Source: Sisyra terminalis (lineage: Eukaryota; Arthropoda; Insecta; Neuroptera; Sisyridae). From it: a stretch of DNA of 64,000 nt. Positions 1 to 12,520 of the stretch are shown here, piece after piece. Below the pieces are notes generated by a model. That model worked only from the letters and a program-made list of their open reading frames with translations, was not told the origin of the DNA and did no database searches. Where the stretch lies: assembly GCA_958496175.1 (NCBI GenBank), contig OY292278.1, positions 22,568,001 to 22,632,000 of the forward strand, in the 5' to 3' direction. Both the position numbers and the translations under genes were made by a program. The first letter of the stretch is position 1. Every line of letters begins with the position of its first letter.

Positions 1-167
1 TTTATAAGTATCTATGAAATCATGTTAAGGATTTTTCTAAAAATAATTATTGATAAGCCAAAAGGCATGTTAGTACTTATCTTAGACTTCAAATTGTGTT
101 TGCTAGATGTTAGATGTAATAATCTATATCACGAGACTATTGTTTTTAATGAATATTTTAAGGTTGC

Positions 168-196
168 CTGATGAAGTCGGAATTAAATTGACGAAA
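168..196 (+). ncRNA. Degenerate hammerhead-ribozyme-like motif
   Basis: CTGATGA (168-174) is followed by one extra A, then GTC (176-178), an AT-rich loop, GAC (190-192) and GAAA (193-196). The conserved core order of a hammerhead is present, but helix II has only 3 pairs and I cannot find convincing helices I and III or a cleavage triplet. I read it as a decayed relative of the better motifs near 14.4 and 14.7 kb; it may be chance. Confidence 0.25.
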
Positions 197-1163
197 TGAT
201 GCAAATTAAAATAAACTAAAGAAAACTTTGATAAATTTGGTCTACTACATCCTGACTTATTTTGTTAGTATAAACTAATTTAGATCTGAAACAATGGAGA
301 CCTATATTGTTCTATAGTTTTTCAAACCTTTTATGATGTTGGTACACCAATAATTACTCTTCGAAATTGCAATATGTCGCGGATTCGTTAAAAAAATTAG
401 TCTCCTCGAATGTAATATTGTATCACGAGATATAAAAATATAGGCTAAAGTTAGCATTGTTACCAATCATTGATTTCTTAGTATAATGAAACTATTTTAC
501 AAAATTATAGTGATTTTTTTCTAACAAAACTTTGTTTTATAAGTAATATTAAATAAGTTTGAATAAATTACACAAACTGAGGATCAAGACTCAAACTCAA
601 TTTCATACTTGCGATTTAGAGCGTGTTTCCAATCTCATTTTCTCTCTTCTGTTTCTATTTTACGTTTGTTCATCAATATCATCCCTCTCCCACTTCCGAT
701 ACATCACATACCCTATAGCATATATTCTGAATGTATATATATATAGATATAGATATATATGCGATATAATTATCGTTCACAGTTCAATGGATTTTGATAG
801 AATGATAACACAAATCGCAAACAAAAGACTCTCGCATTTCATCCCTTGCTTACATATCTTTTTCCCACTTGACGCCCTTCCCGTTTTACTTCCCTGTAGT
901 ACTCCAACCATCCATATTGTACGTAACTTTCAAACATAATACGTAATAGATAACAACAAGTTTACAATCAAGTCAGGTTCAAACGAAACCAATTTGCTGT
1001 TTCAATTGATTTTTTTTGATGAAACCATACATTTTAAATCAGAAAAAAAATGATTTTATTTTTATTTGTTGTAAATATTTATAGACAGATGAAAGGTCTG
1101 TCCCGAAAAGAATTATTATGTTTTTAAAGAAGAATTATATACTTAATTGTATTGCTTTTGATG

Positions 1164-1190
1164 TTTCGTGGGGATTTCCGACTTCTTCAG
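1164..1190 (-). ncRNA. Degenerate hammerhead-ribozyme-like motif
   Basis: On the minus strand CTGAAGA (1190-1184, matching the CUGANGA core) is followed by one extra A, then an imperfect GTCGG/CCCAC stem and GAAA (1167-1164). The core order fits a hammerhead and the one-base insertion after CUGANGA is shared with the other motifs in this window. Helix III and the cleavage site are not convincing, so this is at best a relic of a Penelope-like terminal repeat. Confidence 0.25.
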
Positions 1191-3569
1191 GTGCGGTTAA
1201 TTGAGCTACTTTGTTGGAACATAGATTTATAGAAGAGTTATTAATAAACAAACGAGTAATCAATAAAATAAAATTAAAATTAACCAAAAATTATCAATGG
1301 CTTACTACAAAATGAAGCAAATTTTGATATCGCTTTTATAAAGCGTTATAAACACTAAAATAGAAACGTTTGATTCATAGTATTTTAGTATATTTTCTTA
1401 TTTTATCTTATATTTTATTTATTATATATATAATATATATATTATACTTTATCTTATATATCTTTATTAATCTTAGTATATTTGAATGAGTTGATTTTGA
1501 ATCTTTTTCATCTACATAATGAAAATGAATAATGCTTGATTTCAGATATACAAAAGAGAAATACATTAAATGCACATATTTTAAAAGTCATTAAAAATGT
1601 TCTAAACTAATATCAAATCACAATTAAGCGGTTAATTTTAAACTTTGCCTGATAAAATTTAAGAAATATTCATTTGAAAATGGAAAAAAAAACCTTTAAT
1701 TTCAAAATGCCAAAAATGAGCTCCTATTGGTCCGGCTTTAAAATGACGTCACAGTATAGAAACTTCAAAATCTCATAGTCGTTTTCCTATGATAAATATA
1801 CTGAAAAACAAAAGGAAAGGTTGTTTAAATCGTTTAATCATTATATTAAAGACTTAACCTATTTATAATCTACACAACCTTTATCCTGAAGGAAAAAATT
1901 GATGGTAATTTTTAGGGTATAAACATGTTTTCCATGGTGAAAGATTGTAAGAAATGTCAAAAAGTTTGTAAACTAGTACTGTTTCTATGGTAACTGCTGA
2001 ATAATCTGTTTATATCTTGGTTTTAATAAGCTTATTGATGCGTACTGTGACGTCATAGAAGATCCATAGGTGCACTTATCGTTTTCGGGCTCTCATAGGC
2101 CATTCTGCCAAAATACAAGCTTAAAAAAATGTGGATAGGGTCTATTGGTGACCAAATTTCAAACAGCTCTTGGAATTTTTGGTTAAATAGACACCCATAC
2201 TCTTAAAATATTCGTAGTGAAGAATTGGAAAAAACGGGATTCTAGAATGATTCTTAAGATGAAGGAATTTCCACAAAAAAGTGGAGACTTCATTCAAATC
2301 TGGTGAATTTCGTGAATTTGTTCATTTTCCGGTTAATTTATCACAAAAAACTAAAGTAACAAGAATTATGGTCTTAAAGTTCCTCAAAAACTAAAAAAAT
2401 CATCTTCTTTGAAAAGTAGCTTCGAACTATTGAAACTCGATAAAAACGATAAACTTTCAGGGAAGTTTCAAGAAATTAAATAATCGTGCGTATCAAAGCC
2501 AGCTCTTTTGGTAACATTTACCCCCATTCTCGAAAGTCCCAAAGGCTTAAAAAATTACCCTAATTAGTAACCCTAAAGTTAGTTTCCCTATTGTACCTTT
2601 GAAAGGTCTTCCAATAATATCGCAATAGAAACTTCAATTTTCAAAGCACTAACTTAATATTTTGTTGGTTTTAAAAATGATATTGAAATGATAACGAAAG
2701 CTGTTTAGTCTACTTTTGAGTATCACTAAGTAAGTGCACCATAGTTTGAAAATCATAATAATAGACATAGTGAATACACATGATGAAAGCTCAGAGCGAA
2801 AATCGTTAAGCTTTTCGAACTACATACACCATAATGTGAAAGTTTTATTATATTTACATACTCGGACACATATAATAATGAAGTTGAGGTTGTCGGAGAG
2901 TAATTAATGCACAACTTGCGTGACTCAATTCCCGTCAAAAGTCAACATAACAAACCAGCATTCTACCATATCTCCCACATCAATTCAACCTGAAGAATAG
3001 ACTAAAAAATATATAGAATACTTTAATTATTTTCAAACTGTTCAATCTCATTTTTGCCCCCAATCTCTCCGATTCAAAATCGACGTCTCCTAATTCGAAG
3101 CAAACGATATAAAAAAAGAGGGATACGAAGTTGTTGCAGCTCATCAACGACAACAGTACAAATAGTATACAAAGCATCGAACATACGATTCCTGGATATA
3201 TATGATAAAATCGAATTCTTGCGAAGTCCCATGAGTTTAATATTCCCTAATTGAACTACAGCGATGAAAGGATAACCGACTAACAGAATCCACTGGAAAT
3301 GGGGAGGGGGACTCAAATACGATATATTCGATTAGGATTTTCAACGACATCGCAAAACTTTAAAAGTCATTTTCATGTGACACAACTGATTTTCTTGAAT
3401 CCAATTCCCTACCCCTTTACCTTTTATCTACAACTTATCAGATTCATAAAACACTAATTATATTAAGGAAACTTCAAATAAATTCTTTATTAACTCATAA
3501 AGACAATACCTCGCTTTGCACTTAAACTTTCCCAACTCACAAAAACCAATTTTTCGTCGTTCAGTTACC

Positions 3570-3595
3570 AAAAAAAAAAAAAAAAAAAAAAAAAA
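3570..3595. repeat. Poly(A) tract
   Basis: An uninterrupted run of 26 A. I could not link it to a retroelement 3' end on either side, so it is annotated as a simple repeat only. Confidence 0.9.
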
Positions 3596-4591
3596 TGATG
3601 AAAATTCTAATATATGTTGCATTTCAATTTATCTTCATATTTTGTTGTACATATTGTATTCATCTCAAATTCCTCGATATTTCTATTTTTATAAAATATC
3701 CCTCTAAACTCGTCTAATACCTACAGACATGTTGTATTCCATTGCGAAAATAAAAACCGGTTCGTATCGAATCTGATTGATTTGTATGGAAACGAATGAA
3801 ACGCGACGAAGAATCGACAAAGATTTCATATAAAAAGGAAAAATAAACTGGGAATATATATTTACTATAAAAATTTTAGCTTTCCTTTTTTGTCGGTTGT
3901 ATGTACTAAAAGTAAATATATATGCAGGATGTTATTGTACTTGTATGTCAAAAAAATGTATTTTCAAGCTCAAAGTTATAAAAAAAAAATATAGCTTTGG
4001 AAGAATATTGTCATGTTCTTCAATTTTTACGAATTCGTATAGCTTTGTGAAATGACAAGCCTCTATTTAGGTACCAAAAAATAGTTTATTTTTTACTAAA
4101 ATAAAACGAACAATCTAAAGTAACAAAAATAAATCATTATGCTAAACTTAACGACGGAAATATTAAACAATATATCAATATTTATTTTCAGCATTCTAGT
4201 ATTAAAGTTGCTTTTTATATCGAAAGCAAGCCTTTCTAGATAGTAGGCAACAGTAGGCATGAAGGCAAATTTTCATTAAACATCCTATAGTGTTCAAAAA
4301 TATATACTATGTAGTAAATATAAAATTTCCCTGTCAAAATTAAGAGTTTAGTACGAAAAATTGAAATTTAAGATTTTAAATTCAAAATCTACACCAAAAC
4401 GTATGGATGTGCTATGGCGTCGCTTATGACGTTACAATTGAGTACCAACGCTACGGTACCACCAATGGTACCATAGCATATTCTGGTAGTGCCTGAAATG
4501 GTACATCAGTTATAAGTAGTTTGTGGTAACTAAAATATGATACAATTTTAAACACAATTTTTACTTTTAATGTCAATATAACAGGTAAATG

Positions 4592-4741
4592 CAAGGTTTA
4601 TAAATTACACAGGTTGCCCCATTAGAAAAAAAAACGTCATACGAAGAATTTTGAAATTTGAATCAGTCTGAAGATATGTACAAATTTCTTCTGGAATCGT
4701 CACGTAGTGCATGAGCCCACCTGTGTATTTTATAAACTTTA
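4592..4741. mobile_element. MULE-like MITE, copy 1 (9-bp TSD)
   Basis: A 150-bp element with terminal inverted repeats (left CAAGGTTTATAAATTACACA; right the reverse complement with a few changes) is flanked by a perfect direct repeat AGGTAAATG at 4583-4591 and 4742-4750. Copy E of the surrounding repeat (near 62510-62525) has a single AGGCAAATG with no insert, a paralogous empty site. A second copy lies at 56477-56641, also with a 9-bp duplication. A 9-bp duplication fits Mutator-like elements; the superfamily call is inference from TSD length only. Confidence 0.7.
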
Positions 4742-4821
4742 AGGTAAATGCAAGTTTGGCGGCAAAGATAGAGAACAAAGAATGTAAACTGATACATGTG
4801 AGAGTAATATAGACCAAATAG

Positions 4822-4988
4822 TTTTTTTTAATTATCATTTGCCGTCGTCTTATAAATATTAAGGTCCTTTAGCGACTCTAGAGTTAATTTAATCCGTTAT
4901 CGAAAAATATTGAAAATGTATACGATACGAGGATCAAACCCCACTGGTTTTGGAGCGGTCACCTGTACAACTCGGTTACCAGTAGACT
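4822..4988 (-). repeat. tRNA-derived SINE, copy 1
   Basis: On the minus strand this begins near the motif CTACTGGTAACCGAGT and continues with a GAGCGG-like block, a B-box-like region (GGTTTGATCC) and a tail with CTCTAGAGTCGCTAAAGG and a TAAATAAC-like AT end. It matches 10876-11012, 20232-20402, 30155-30300, 40683-40862, 41770-41934 and 46858-47013. The tRNA-like head resembles a Ser/Leu-type tRNA. It sits inside long repeat copy A but is absent from copies B and E, so it inserted later. Confidence 0.7.
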
Positions 4989-5154
4989 TTAGAATAATCG
5001 TTGTTTTAATATTCAACTAACTGATTATTGTCATTTGTTTCAACTGTTATTTCGTTTTAATTCAATTGCCAGTTTTTATCATTGGTCAGTTTTGTCAGCG
5101 TTGGGCTGTGAATATTTCCTAGTTACTAGTTTTTATGTAATAGAATAAATTGGT

Positions 5155-5379
5155 GGTTCATCTTCCATTAAGTGACATCAATATCTGGCAGTGTTGCATT
5201 TTTAAAATTTTTTTAATTTAAATCGCGATTTTTTTTATTATTTCATTTCTAATATCGTGTAATTTGCTTTTTTGTTGGTAAGTTTTCATTATGACCTGAT
5301 TTAATCGCGAATCAATTTAAAAACTAAGAAGAAAATGCAACGTTGCCAGATATTGATGCCATTTAAAGGGACATGAGCC
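5155..5379. repeat. 225-bp palindromic element, copy A
   Basis: The two halves are near-perfect reverse complements: outer GGTTCAT/ATGAGCC, then CATCAATATCTGGCA against TGCCAGATATTGATG, then TTGCATTTT against AAAATGCAA and an inner TCGCGA pair. Length is the same (225-226) in copies B (22325), C (23608) and E (62751). No open frame of note. It behaves as a foldback/MITE-like module. Confidence 0.75.
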
Positions 5380-6300
5380 AAATTGGCTATTTAAACATAA
5401 TATAAAGTATTTCATAATATTATTCATAATTGGCTACTTATAAAAATTTGTATATTACATATATGAATGTTACACTGTTTATCAATACAGCATGGGCCAC
5501 TTGTTCAAAAAATAGTTCTCAAAAACATTTACCATATAGAAGTGGACTTTTGTCATAAACTATCTTGTATAGATATGAAGAAACAGTCAATTGTATAAAG
5601 TTTGTCTAAATAATCAATTACGTGTACCTATAGCATGAACAAATAGCGACGGAGTAAAAATTAAATTAATTCAATAGTAATTGTTTAATATTTTAACCCA
5701 TTTTTTATGTATTGAAACTGATTTTTAAATCAAATATAAAAAAAACATAATGATATAGGGTGTATCAGTTGATTTTCTTTGCATTATTTTATATATTGCA
5801 TTAAATATTTTTAGAAAAATACCTGTCTATTAAATGTATGTAAAACACTGTGCATTAATATGGATATGGTTGAAACTATGAAAATTGAAAATGTTAAGTT
5901 CGATGATATGGATGTTTTAAACATAAAATAACAACTGACGGTGTCTGTTATGGCTATTATCTCTTTCTGGCACTTTCTAACTTCGTCGTCGATCATTTCG
6001 GTTGATTTTCCCTACCGAATAACAAAAAACCTGTGCTAGCAGTTAACTCGGCCGACTTGATTGCGTTTTTTAGGACTATGCAAATCGGTCCCAAAAATCG
6101 ACCAGCTTTTAGCCGCTTGAAGTTTCTCGCTAACCGTTTGGGAGCAACTTCCTACTGTAGCGTCACGGCGTCACATTTAATTAAAAATTCACTCTGATTA
6201 TCACAATGCCGCTTAAAAAGTATAATTTAAAAAAAGTTGATTTTACAAGCTACGGTTTTGTGTGTTAAGTTGATGACGTTATTAAAAATAAATCCATTTT

Positions 6301-8685
6301 AACAATTTGAAAACTTTTCTATTGTAATCGGATCTGCGAAGCTGCCAACTAGACGGAGTGACAGACGTAAAACGTTTACGATAATTAGATATGAGTAACT
6401 CATCTACTTGTAGTATCAAGTATGATAAGATTCAAAATTTCGACGATTCGCGTTCGCTCTTGATTGTCTTTGTTTCTCGAACACAATGTCTACAATGTCT
6501 CTGATAATTTGAGCTTTGAATCAATAAAAGCTCATCAATTCAGCAGTCTGGTGAAATTTGTCGAGCTTTATTAAAGCACTTTGTCAAATGCCATTTGCGC
6601 ATACAAATACGCGGAATTAAATTCTTAAAAATTTCGAATGTAGATGTTGTGGTTGTGGTTGTGGTTGTTTTTTTTTTTGCTAAGCCACATTCCACAACCG
6701 CATTTCAAAAGTCCTACTCTTCATTCGTCTGGCGTCCTTATTTTTATAAATGATCCCGTATATCCTGCGGGAATTTCTAAATCGTACACATCTCACTCTT
6801 TGTGTTTTGTTTTAATTTCAATTTAACGTAAGATAAATGGACGACAAAAAGCCACTCTCGTGTTTCTTTTTAATGAGAGATCACGTCGTCGTTATCTTAT
6901 CCTTCATTTTTTTTGTCATTTTCTTTATGAATTCCATTTGTCTTTTCGTCCATATCAAAACATTATATTAGAGACACGAATAAGCAAAGTGGGAGAGACA
7001 ATAATATTTTTACATTAGCTATACCAACAACGAAAATTGGTTGATCATTCCTTCAAACGAATATAAACACAGCGACAACGACGAATGAGCTTTATCAAGC
7101 TTTCCATGATGGAAAGGATGAAATTTCATATTTAAAAACTTCTCTCTTCAACCACTAACGTAATATAAATGTAGCTACTGCTATAAGGAGTTTTTCCATC
7201 ATTTTCGTTTCCATCAAAGTAAAATTCGGTGTCATATTGTTGGTCTTATTACTTTTAATTTCACATTGTTTTTCGTAAATTTGGGGAAAGTAAAACAGAG
7301 CAAATAAGCTTAAGAAAACCTACGTTGTACTAAAACTGTTTTTTCACTAATTTCCCTACGTTTTTCCACAAATTTCATATTTGAAAACACTAATGGAAAG
7401 TTAATAGGTGAAGATGCGCAGCCTGGGAAAATGGGAAATATTCAATTTTCAAACCACCAAACTTTTTAGCAAGTTATAGTTATGCAGCTTTCTATACAAA
7501 ACAGATGGAATCAAATCTATATTGCTATGCCAACGTTTAATTCGTGGTTTATTCCCTTAATCAAGAAATTTCTACCACTTGGAACGTAGACTAGAATATA
7601 ACCCACATATATAATTAAGCTTCAAAATTTATGGAGAATTGAAGTATTTTTCTCTAGTAATTCATTTAGTATAGATTATCACTTCCTTGAACTCATTTCC
7701 TTTTAATAAACTTTCCCGGAAGTTTGCGATTTTAAAGTTTTGATTGTGTACTTTAACTTCTTGTAAAGAAATAGAAAATAGTAAATATGAAATCAAAGAA
7801 AAAAGCTTAAATCAACAAATCAAATTATTTGGACTTATGGTTTTTAGAGAGCCAACGACCCTAGCGAATTTAAAAAAAAAAAGTATATGCATACTAACGG
7901 AAGCACGTGAGAAGTTAAACTTCTGTTTAAAAGTCAATTTTTTTCTGGTGATAAGTTTCAACCGTTCTCATTTTTTAATCAGAGCTCTTAACAAAATGTA
8001 ATTCTTTATAACTATTAAATATAAGTAGCTACTCGTGAAATATTCACACCCAATAACGACACAACTAACAAATGACAAAAATAGCAAATAAATTGAACCC
8101 AAATGACTGTTGAAGTAAATGCAAACAATCAGTTTATTCGAATGTGATACATTGATTACTTATTATATTTGGTTTTTATTCTCTTGTATGTCTTTAAATA
8201 CATTATTTATTTAACCTCATTATTTGCCTCTTTTATATTGATTCATTTATTCATTATAGTTTATAATTATTTTAGTTTAGTATTAAATTCAAAAAAAAAT
8301 TGGTCAAAATTTAAAAATTTATTAACTAATTTACTAAGTTTGAAAACATAAGAGTTACTTTTGGGTCTTGAAAAATATATACATTATCTCGCTTCACTAG
8401 CTTGGTTATTATTTTACATTTAGTAGAAGTTACCCGTTTGGGCACATGCACTGTTTGCAGTTTTTTCTAGTACCGCTTCTTATTTACCATTCAGTGCGCT
8501 ATCTATATACATAATGAATGCAACAGCTTAAATAAATTTCCGTAACCGACTTCTACGACCAATTTCCCCCATGGTACGCCTAAAGAAGTTTTACTTCTAA
8601 AAGAGCAATACATTGCATGTATATTTTGGAAAAAAGTCTTTGAGAAAATGATTGATGGATTCAAAGAAAAGTCATTAATAATTTG
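6301..8685. other. AT-rich DNA without a recognisable gene
   Basis: No convincing gene. A short TTGTGG microsatellite lies near 6640-6667. A fragment at about 8035-8140 (ATATTCACACCCAATAACGA followed by a block with AATGACTGTTGAA) matches part of the long repeat family in inverted orientation. The open frames at 7744-8001 and 8169-8351 are AT-driven with no domain I recognise. Confidence 0.6.
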
Positions 8686-9012
8686 TAGGGTCCGAACTAA
8701 ACTAGTTTTTTCAGCCAAAGCTCGGAGCCCGAAGCCAACCATTCTTTCTGAATTGAAAATAGTAGTACCGGATCTCTCACTACGAGTGTTAGCGTCGTTT
8801 TATCTTCCGTTGGTAGGAGAAACGAACCGATACGAAGTTTAAAAATGAGAGGGAGATAATAGAAATTATTGTTGTTATCTCTCATTTTCGAACTTTGCAT
8901 AGGTTGTACCAATGGAAGATAAAACGACGCCAGCGTAGTTAGAGGTCCGGTACTACCATTTTCGAGACAAAAACAGTGGTTAGCTTGGGCCCCTAGTTTC
9001 GGTCGGACCCTA
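8686..9012. repeat. Foldback MITE, 327 bp
   Basis: Almost the whole segment is an inverted repeat. It opens TAGGGTCCGAAC and closes GGTCGGACCCTA. Inner blocks GTAGTACCGG, GCGTCGTTTTATCTTCC and AATGAGAG recur as reverse complements in the right half. Centre is about 8860. Flanking TA is possible but I see no longer target duplication. Overlapping open frames on both strands (8503-9038) are by-products of the palindrome, not genes. Confidence 0.75.
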
Positions 9013-9929
9013 TTTTTTTTTGCCTTCCTTTGATTCATCGACTGGTGACACCCTGATCTTTATTAAGCTTTTTATTCAGTTGTTGACCAGAAAAGTTGGG
9101 GAAAACATCTGATAATTTAGTAGAAGCTAGAAATAAAAAACATTGATAGATAGTTTTCTTCTGTTTTTAGTATTACAGTAGGCCCAGTTTCCCGTGAGGC
9201 TGAATTTCTTTTCTAAAGATTGCCTGTTCTTGGTGAGGTCATTTCTTCTTTTTAAGAATCATTAAGATTTCTGTTTTTTACTTTTCTTTAAAATGGGTTT
9301 TACTCGTTCTCCAAGAAAAACATTCATTTAGTGCCAATTTTCTCCCAGATTGGGATGATCCTAGCGTTTTTTAAATATTTTTCCCTGTTATTATAACAAT
9401 CGTAAATTTTTTGATGATTCCTCCCAATTCTCTCCGTTTGTAATTTGTTAAATTGGTAAACTTCATTTCTCAATTCTCAAGATCTCTAGATTTTCCCTTC
9501 TTATGTCCTGAGGTTTCAGGTTTTCAAATCATACAGTGCGACGAATTACAAAAAAAGTTTCAGGAATTGGGTCAGATTACGCAGACTAATCAAACAATTT
9601 GATTGACCTGCGTAATTTGTATCAATTCCTAAAATAATTTTTTCCATTTAAGTTGAAACATGAGCATTATAAGTAAAAGAGAATACAGAGCTACACCTTG
9701 TAAGTGTTACATGATACTTTAGCAATTAGTAATTTCCGAGATTCAGAAGTAATTTTCCATCGAAAAACATTTTCTTTAATTTTAATGGAGAATATTTCAT
9801 CCTTGGTTTAAGTAATGATAATTCTTAAATATTTTTCTAACACTAACAAAAATATAGATAATACAATAACAATTGCAACAGTTAGGGGATGAAATATCTA
9901 TTTTTAGTATACTAGCAATCATGTTTAGT
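9013..9929. other. AT-rich DNA with one small inverted repeat
   Basis: No gene recognised. A hairpin of about 33-bp arms lies at 9562-9630 (AGGAATTG...CAATTCCT outer, TTACGCAG/CTGCGTAA inner). The rest is unremarkable. Confidence 0.6.
9562..9630. repeat. Short inverted repeat (hairpin)
   Basis: Arms AGGAATTG...ATTACGCAG and CTGCGTAAT...CAATTCCT meet around an AATCAAACAATTTGATT centre. The pairing is imperfect but continuous over about 33 bases. It could be a small MITE or a degenerate palindrome; I do not see a target duplication. Confidence 0.6.
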
Positions 9930-10358
9930 TAGGGATGTGATATTGAGGAGAAAAAATTGATTAATAAGCCATCGATTTTTTTTTATTCAATAATAATCGA
10001 TTTGGGGAAAACAAGTTTTTATAAGAAAAAAAAAATCGGAAATGGAAATATTGATTTTTTCCTATTAGAAATAATATCTACTTTTCTTTCTTTTGTATAC
10101 GTAACGGTAAGTGGGATGAAAAGAAAATAATTTATAAATGTTTATCGTTATTAATAATTACCAAAAGTGATGAGAAAAGTAAGTAATTTTACCACTTTCG
10201 GATTTCTTTCTGGATTTGGAAAGGTTGCAGACGTAAAAGTCAACAATGAACAAAAAAAAAATCAATTCTTAATTAATCGATTTTTTGTATTATTAAAATC
10301 GATTTTTATAGAAGAAATAATAGATTTTTTGTATAATAAATAATTTTTTACATCACTA
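9930..10358. mobile_element. hAT-like MITE rich in ATCGATTTTTT
   Basis: The segment opens TAGGGATGTGAT and closes TACATCACTA, resembling hAT-type ends. The interior has repeated ATCGATTTTTT-like motifs toward both ends, an arrangement common in hAT MITEs of insects. The 8-bp flanks (gtttagtt and attttagg) match only partly. The 10348-10584 minus open frame crosses its border and is not a gene. Confidence 0.45.
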
Positions 10359-10704
10359 TTTTAGGTAGTTCACTTGAAAAAAATGTTAGTGGTTGCTCTT
10401 TTCTCAAACGTTTAAAAATAAAATGATCTCTTCTACTTTTCCTTGAGATTTTAACAGAAAATGCGTGGATTTCAAATTTGTTTAGGGCTGAATTTTTGCA
10501 TAATATTTCCAAAAATTCGTTTTCAAAATAAATAATTTGATAAAGTTGAAATAAGATTTTTAAGTAAAGCTTGTATTTGAACATTATATTATCGATAAAT
10601 AAAAATATACTGTAGTCGAGTTTTATGAAACATAAGAAGTTTAAGTCACAAGAATTAAACTATAAACTTAAATATTGAACCTAATTTCAAAGGAATGTGT
10701 GTAT

Positions 10705-10760
10705 GACTTATTACCTTGATACGTAATTCGATTGTCAAGCAACTTCTGAAATGACTCATC
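10705..10760 (-). repeat. Penelope-like terminal remnant
   Basis: This short block (TATTACCTTGATACGTAATT then CGATTGTCAAGCA on the plus strand) matches the left arm of the palindrome at 13996-14554, where the same order reads TATTACCCAGATACGTATTT then CGATTGTCAAGCA. Read on the minus strand it is a decayed version of the hammerhead-like motif at 14347-14381, with the CTGATGA core lost. Confidence 0.5.
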
Positions 10761-10875
10761 ATACAGTAGATATAAGAAATCCACTACAATTTGTTGACTA
10801 TTGTTGGAGATTGCTGTTCATGCTGCAAAAGCTCTAATTAGATTTTTGGATTTGAATAGCAATTGCTATTAATCG

Positions 10876-11012
10876 TTGCTTTTTAATTGCCAAACTTTAA
10901 CGATTCAAGGGTTACTAAAAAACGTAAATCAAGAAATATTAACAATTTGCTCGTTAATCGGATCAAATCCCGTTTTGGAGCGGCCATTTTGACCACTCGG
11001 TCACCAGTAAGT
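10876..11012 (-). repeat. tRNA-derived SINE, copy 2
   Basis: On the minus strand it starts near ACTGGTGACCGAGTGGTCAA, the tRNA-like A-box region, and continues through GGCCGCTCCAAAACGGG and a B-box-like GATTTGATCC. The 3' half is diverged. Same family as the other six copies in the window. Confidence 0.7.
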
Positions 11013-12520
11013 TCACAAATGTAGAAACAGCCATTTTTGTGATATTGAAATTGGTTAAAATGATGCATTTCGGCTATGAATTGGAGGGGGAATCATAGTA
11101 GTTGTCTCCTATCCCATAAGAGGAACTCTTTAAATGAAGGTAAATTTTTGTTTAAAACTTATTTCGGGTAATTATTTTTGAAATATTTAACGAAAATATA
11201 ATAATGGGACCTCTCAATTTGTTTCCTATTGCACAGCTCATAATACATATTTTATCGATCCATACTTTTGGTACGCTTTTCCAAAGGATCCTCATTTATG
11301 TATCATTTTCCAACGAACTCCGTACCATATTTTTATGAATAATATATTGACTGGGATATACAGTGTAAAAATAATTTTACCGTTTGAATGATAAATAGGA
11401 ACATCCTTGAAATTTTCGTCCCTTCTTTCGCTATTTGAAAAATTGATAACCTTTTAATTTATTTTAGAAGTACCTGCTGAAATTTTTCAATGAGAATGAA
11501 CGAGAGCTAATTTATCTAGTGGAAGTTGTTGAAAAAAAATAATATGGAAAGCAAAGTTGTGAGAATCTATAAATTTTACGTTTATCTTCCCTGCATAATA
11601 TATTTTCCTTCCATTTATTTCCAAAGTCATTTTCTTTTCTTTATTTTATTTCCAACTCCAAATTACATTTACACATGTCTTTGTCACATTTATATAATTC
11701 AGAAAATTTTTCATATTCCACTTTACACTTGGTATCTCGTTCTTGCATGTTAGTTTGTAACAGGAATATAAATTGTTTTTTTTTCATCCGTTATATTTTC
11801 TTTTCTTTTTTTTTTTGGATAACATTTTTTCTTTGGGTGAGAGACTAAGAGGGAGGTTTTGATATTACTTTATTTATGAAAGTGCACTCAAGTGTGCGTT
11901 TCAAATAATTTTTTCCCGTTTCCTCCTCCGTTTAGCCTTTCGCATTCGGTCTGCGTAACATCGATATGACGGAAATGTTTACGGCAATGAAAGGATATTT
12001 CCTATTTATCCCAACAAATTGAAAATTTGATTTAAAATTTTCGAGTTTTTTCCGTTTGAGGGGTTAATAATGCGATCGGGGGAAAAGTCCTCTGACATTT
12101 GCCCGTTGGAAGTTAGATGAAAAAACGAAAAATTCAATCTCTTTATCCTGTAATCCCGTTTTATGTATAAAAGTAGATAATGCAGATATTTGACATTTCA
12201 GTCTTTGGTTGTCTTGAGATTTTTCTATTTCCATTGTTTTACATTTTTGTAACATAAGTACAAGAAGTATTGTGATCGTGAAACTTTTCATATTCATATT
12301 CATTTAGACTTTAGAGCATCTACAAATTTATTTCAGTTACTTTACATACGTATTGCAACGCTTTTCCAACCGTGGATTCTTAAAAGTTGGTGAAATATTG
12401 AAATAAATCACATATTTCTACAGATATAATAAATTGTAAGAAAGTTCTTAACGTGATTCACAACTACCACAAATATTGAATGAAATGTAAAAAAGTGTAA
12501 CTGGAATGATGTACTAAAAT
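11013..12520. other. AT-rich DNA without a recognisable gene
   Basis: Open frames at 11526-11753 and 12064-12303 are short, hydrophobic or Met/Lys-rich, and resemble nothing I know. Nothing else is supported. Confidence 0.6.

Larger units (their letters stand above)
1..4429. other. AT-rich DNA without a recognisable gene
   Basis: No open frame here looks like a gene. The longest (559-939, plus, 126 codons) is rich in Ile/Tyr/Phe/Ser with no domain I recognise and crosses an AT dinucleotide-rich run. A run of 26 A lies at 3570-3595. Two degenerate hammerhead-like motifs (168-196 plus; 1164-1190 minus) suggest decayed Penelope-type debris. Around 1700-2500 the sequence is less simple but I recognise nothing in it. 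It may be intergenic or intronic. Confidence 0.6.
4430..6300 (+). repeat. Long interspersed repeat, copy A
   Basis: This stretch aligns by eye, in the same order, with 22060-24105 (copy B) and 62400 to the window end (copy E). Shared landmarks are a segment ending in a gaatattt-tcc block, a 225-bp palindrome, a segment starting aaattggctattta, and (A and B only) a segment with caactcgg and gcttgaagtttctcgctaacc near 6040-6150. It contains two later insertions absent from the paralogues: a MITE at 4592-4741 and a SINE at 4822-4988. No coding potential is recognised. It may be a large non-autonomous DNA transposon; the class is unknown. Confidence 0.7.

Noticed and set aside
559..939. 126-codon open frame
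   Set aside because: AT-driven composition (Ile, Tyr, Phe, Ser) with a dinucleotide-like stretch and no known domain; chance frame.
8503..9038. Overlapping frames on both strands, one reading LASFYLPLV in both
   Set aside because: The shared peptide arises because the frames lie in the two arms of a foldback; not a conserved protein.
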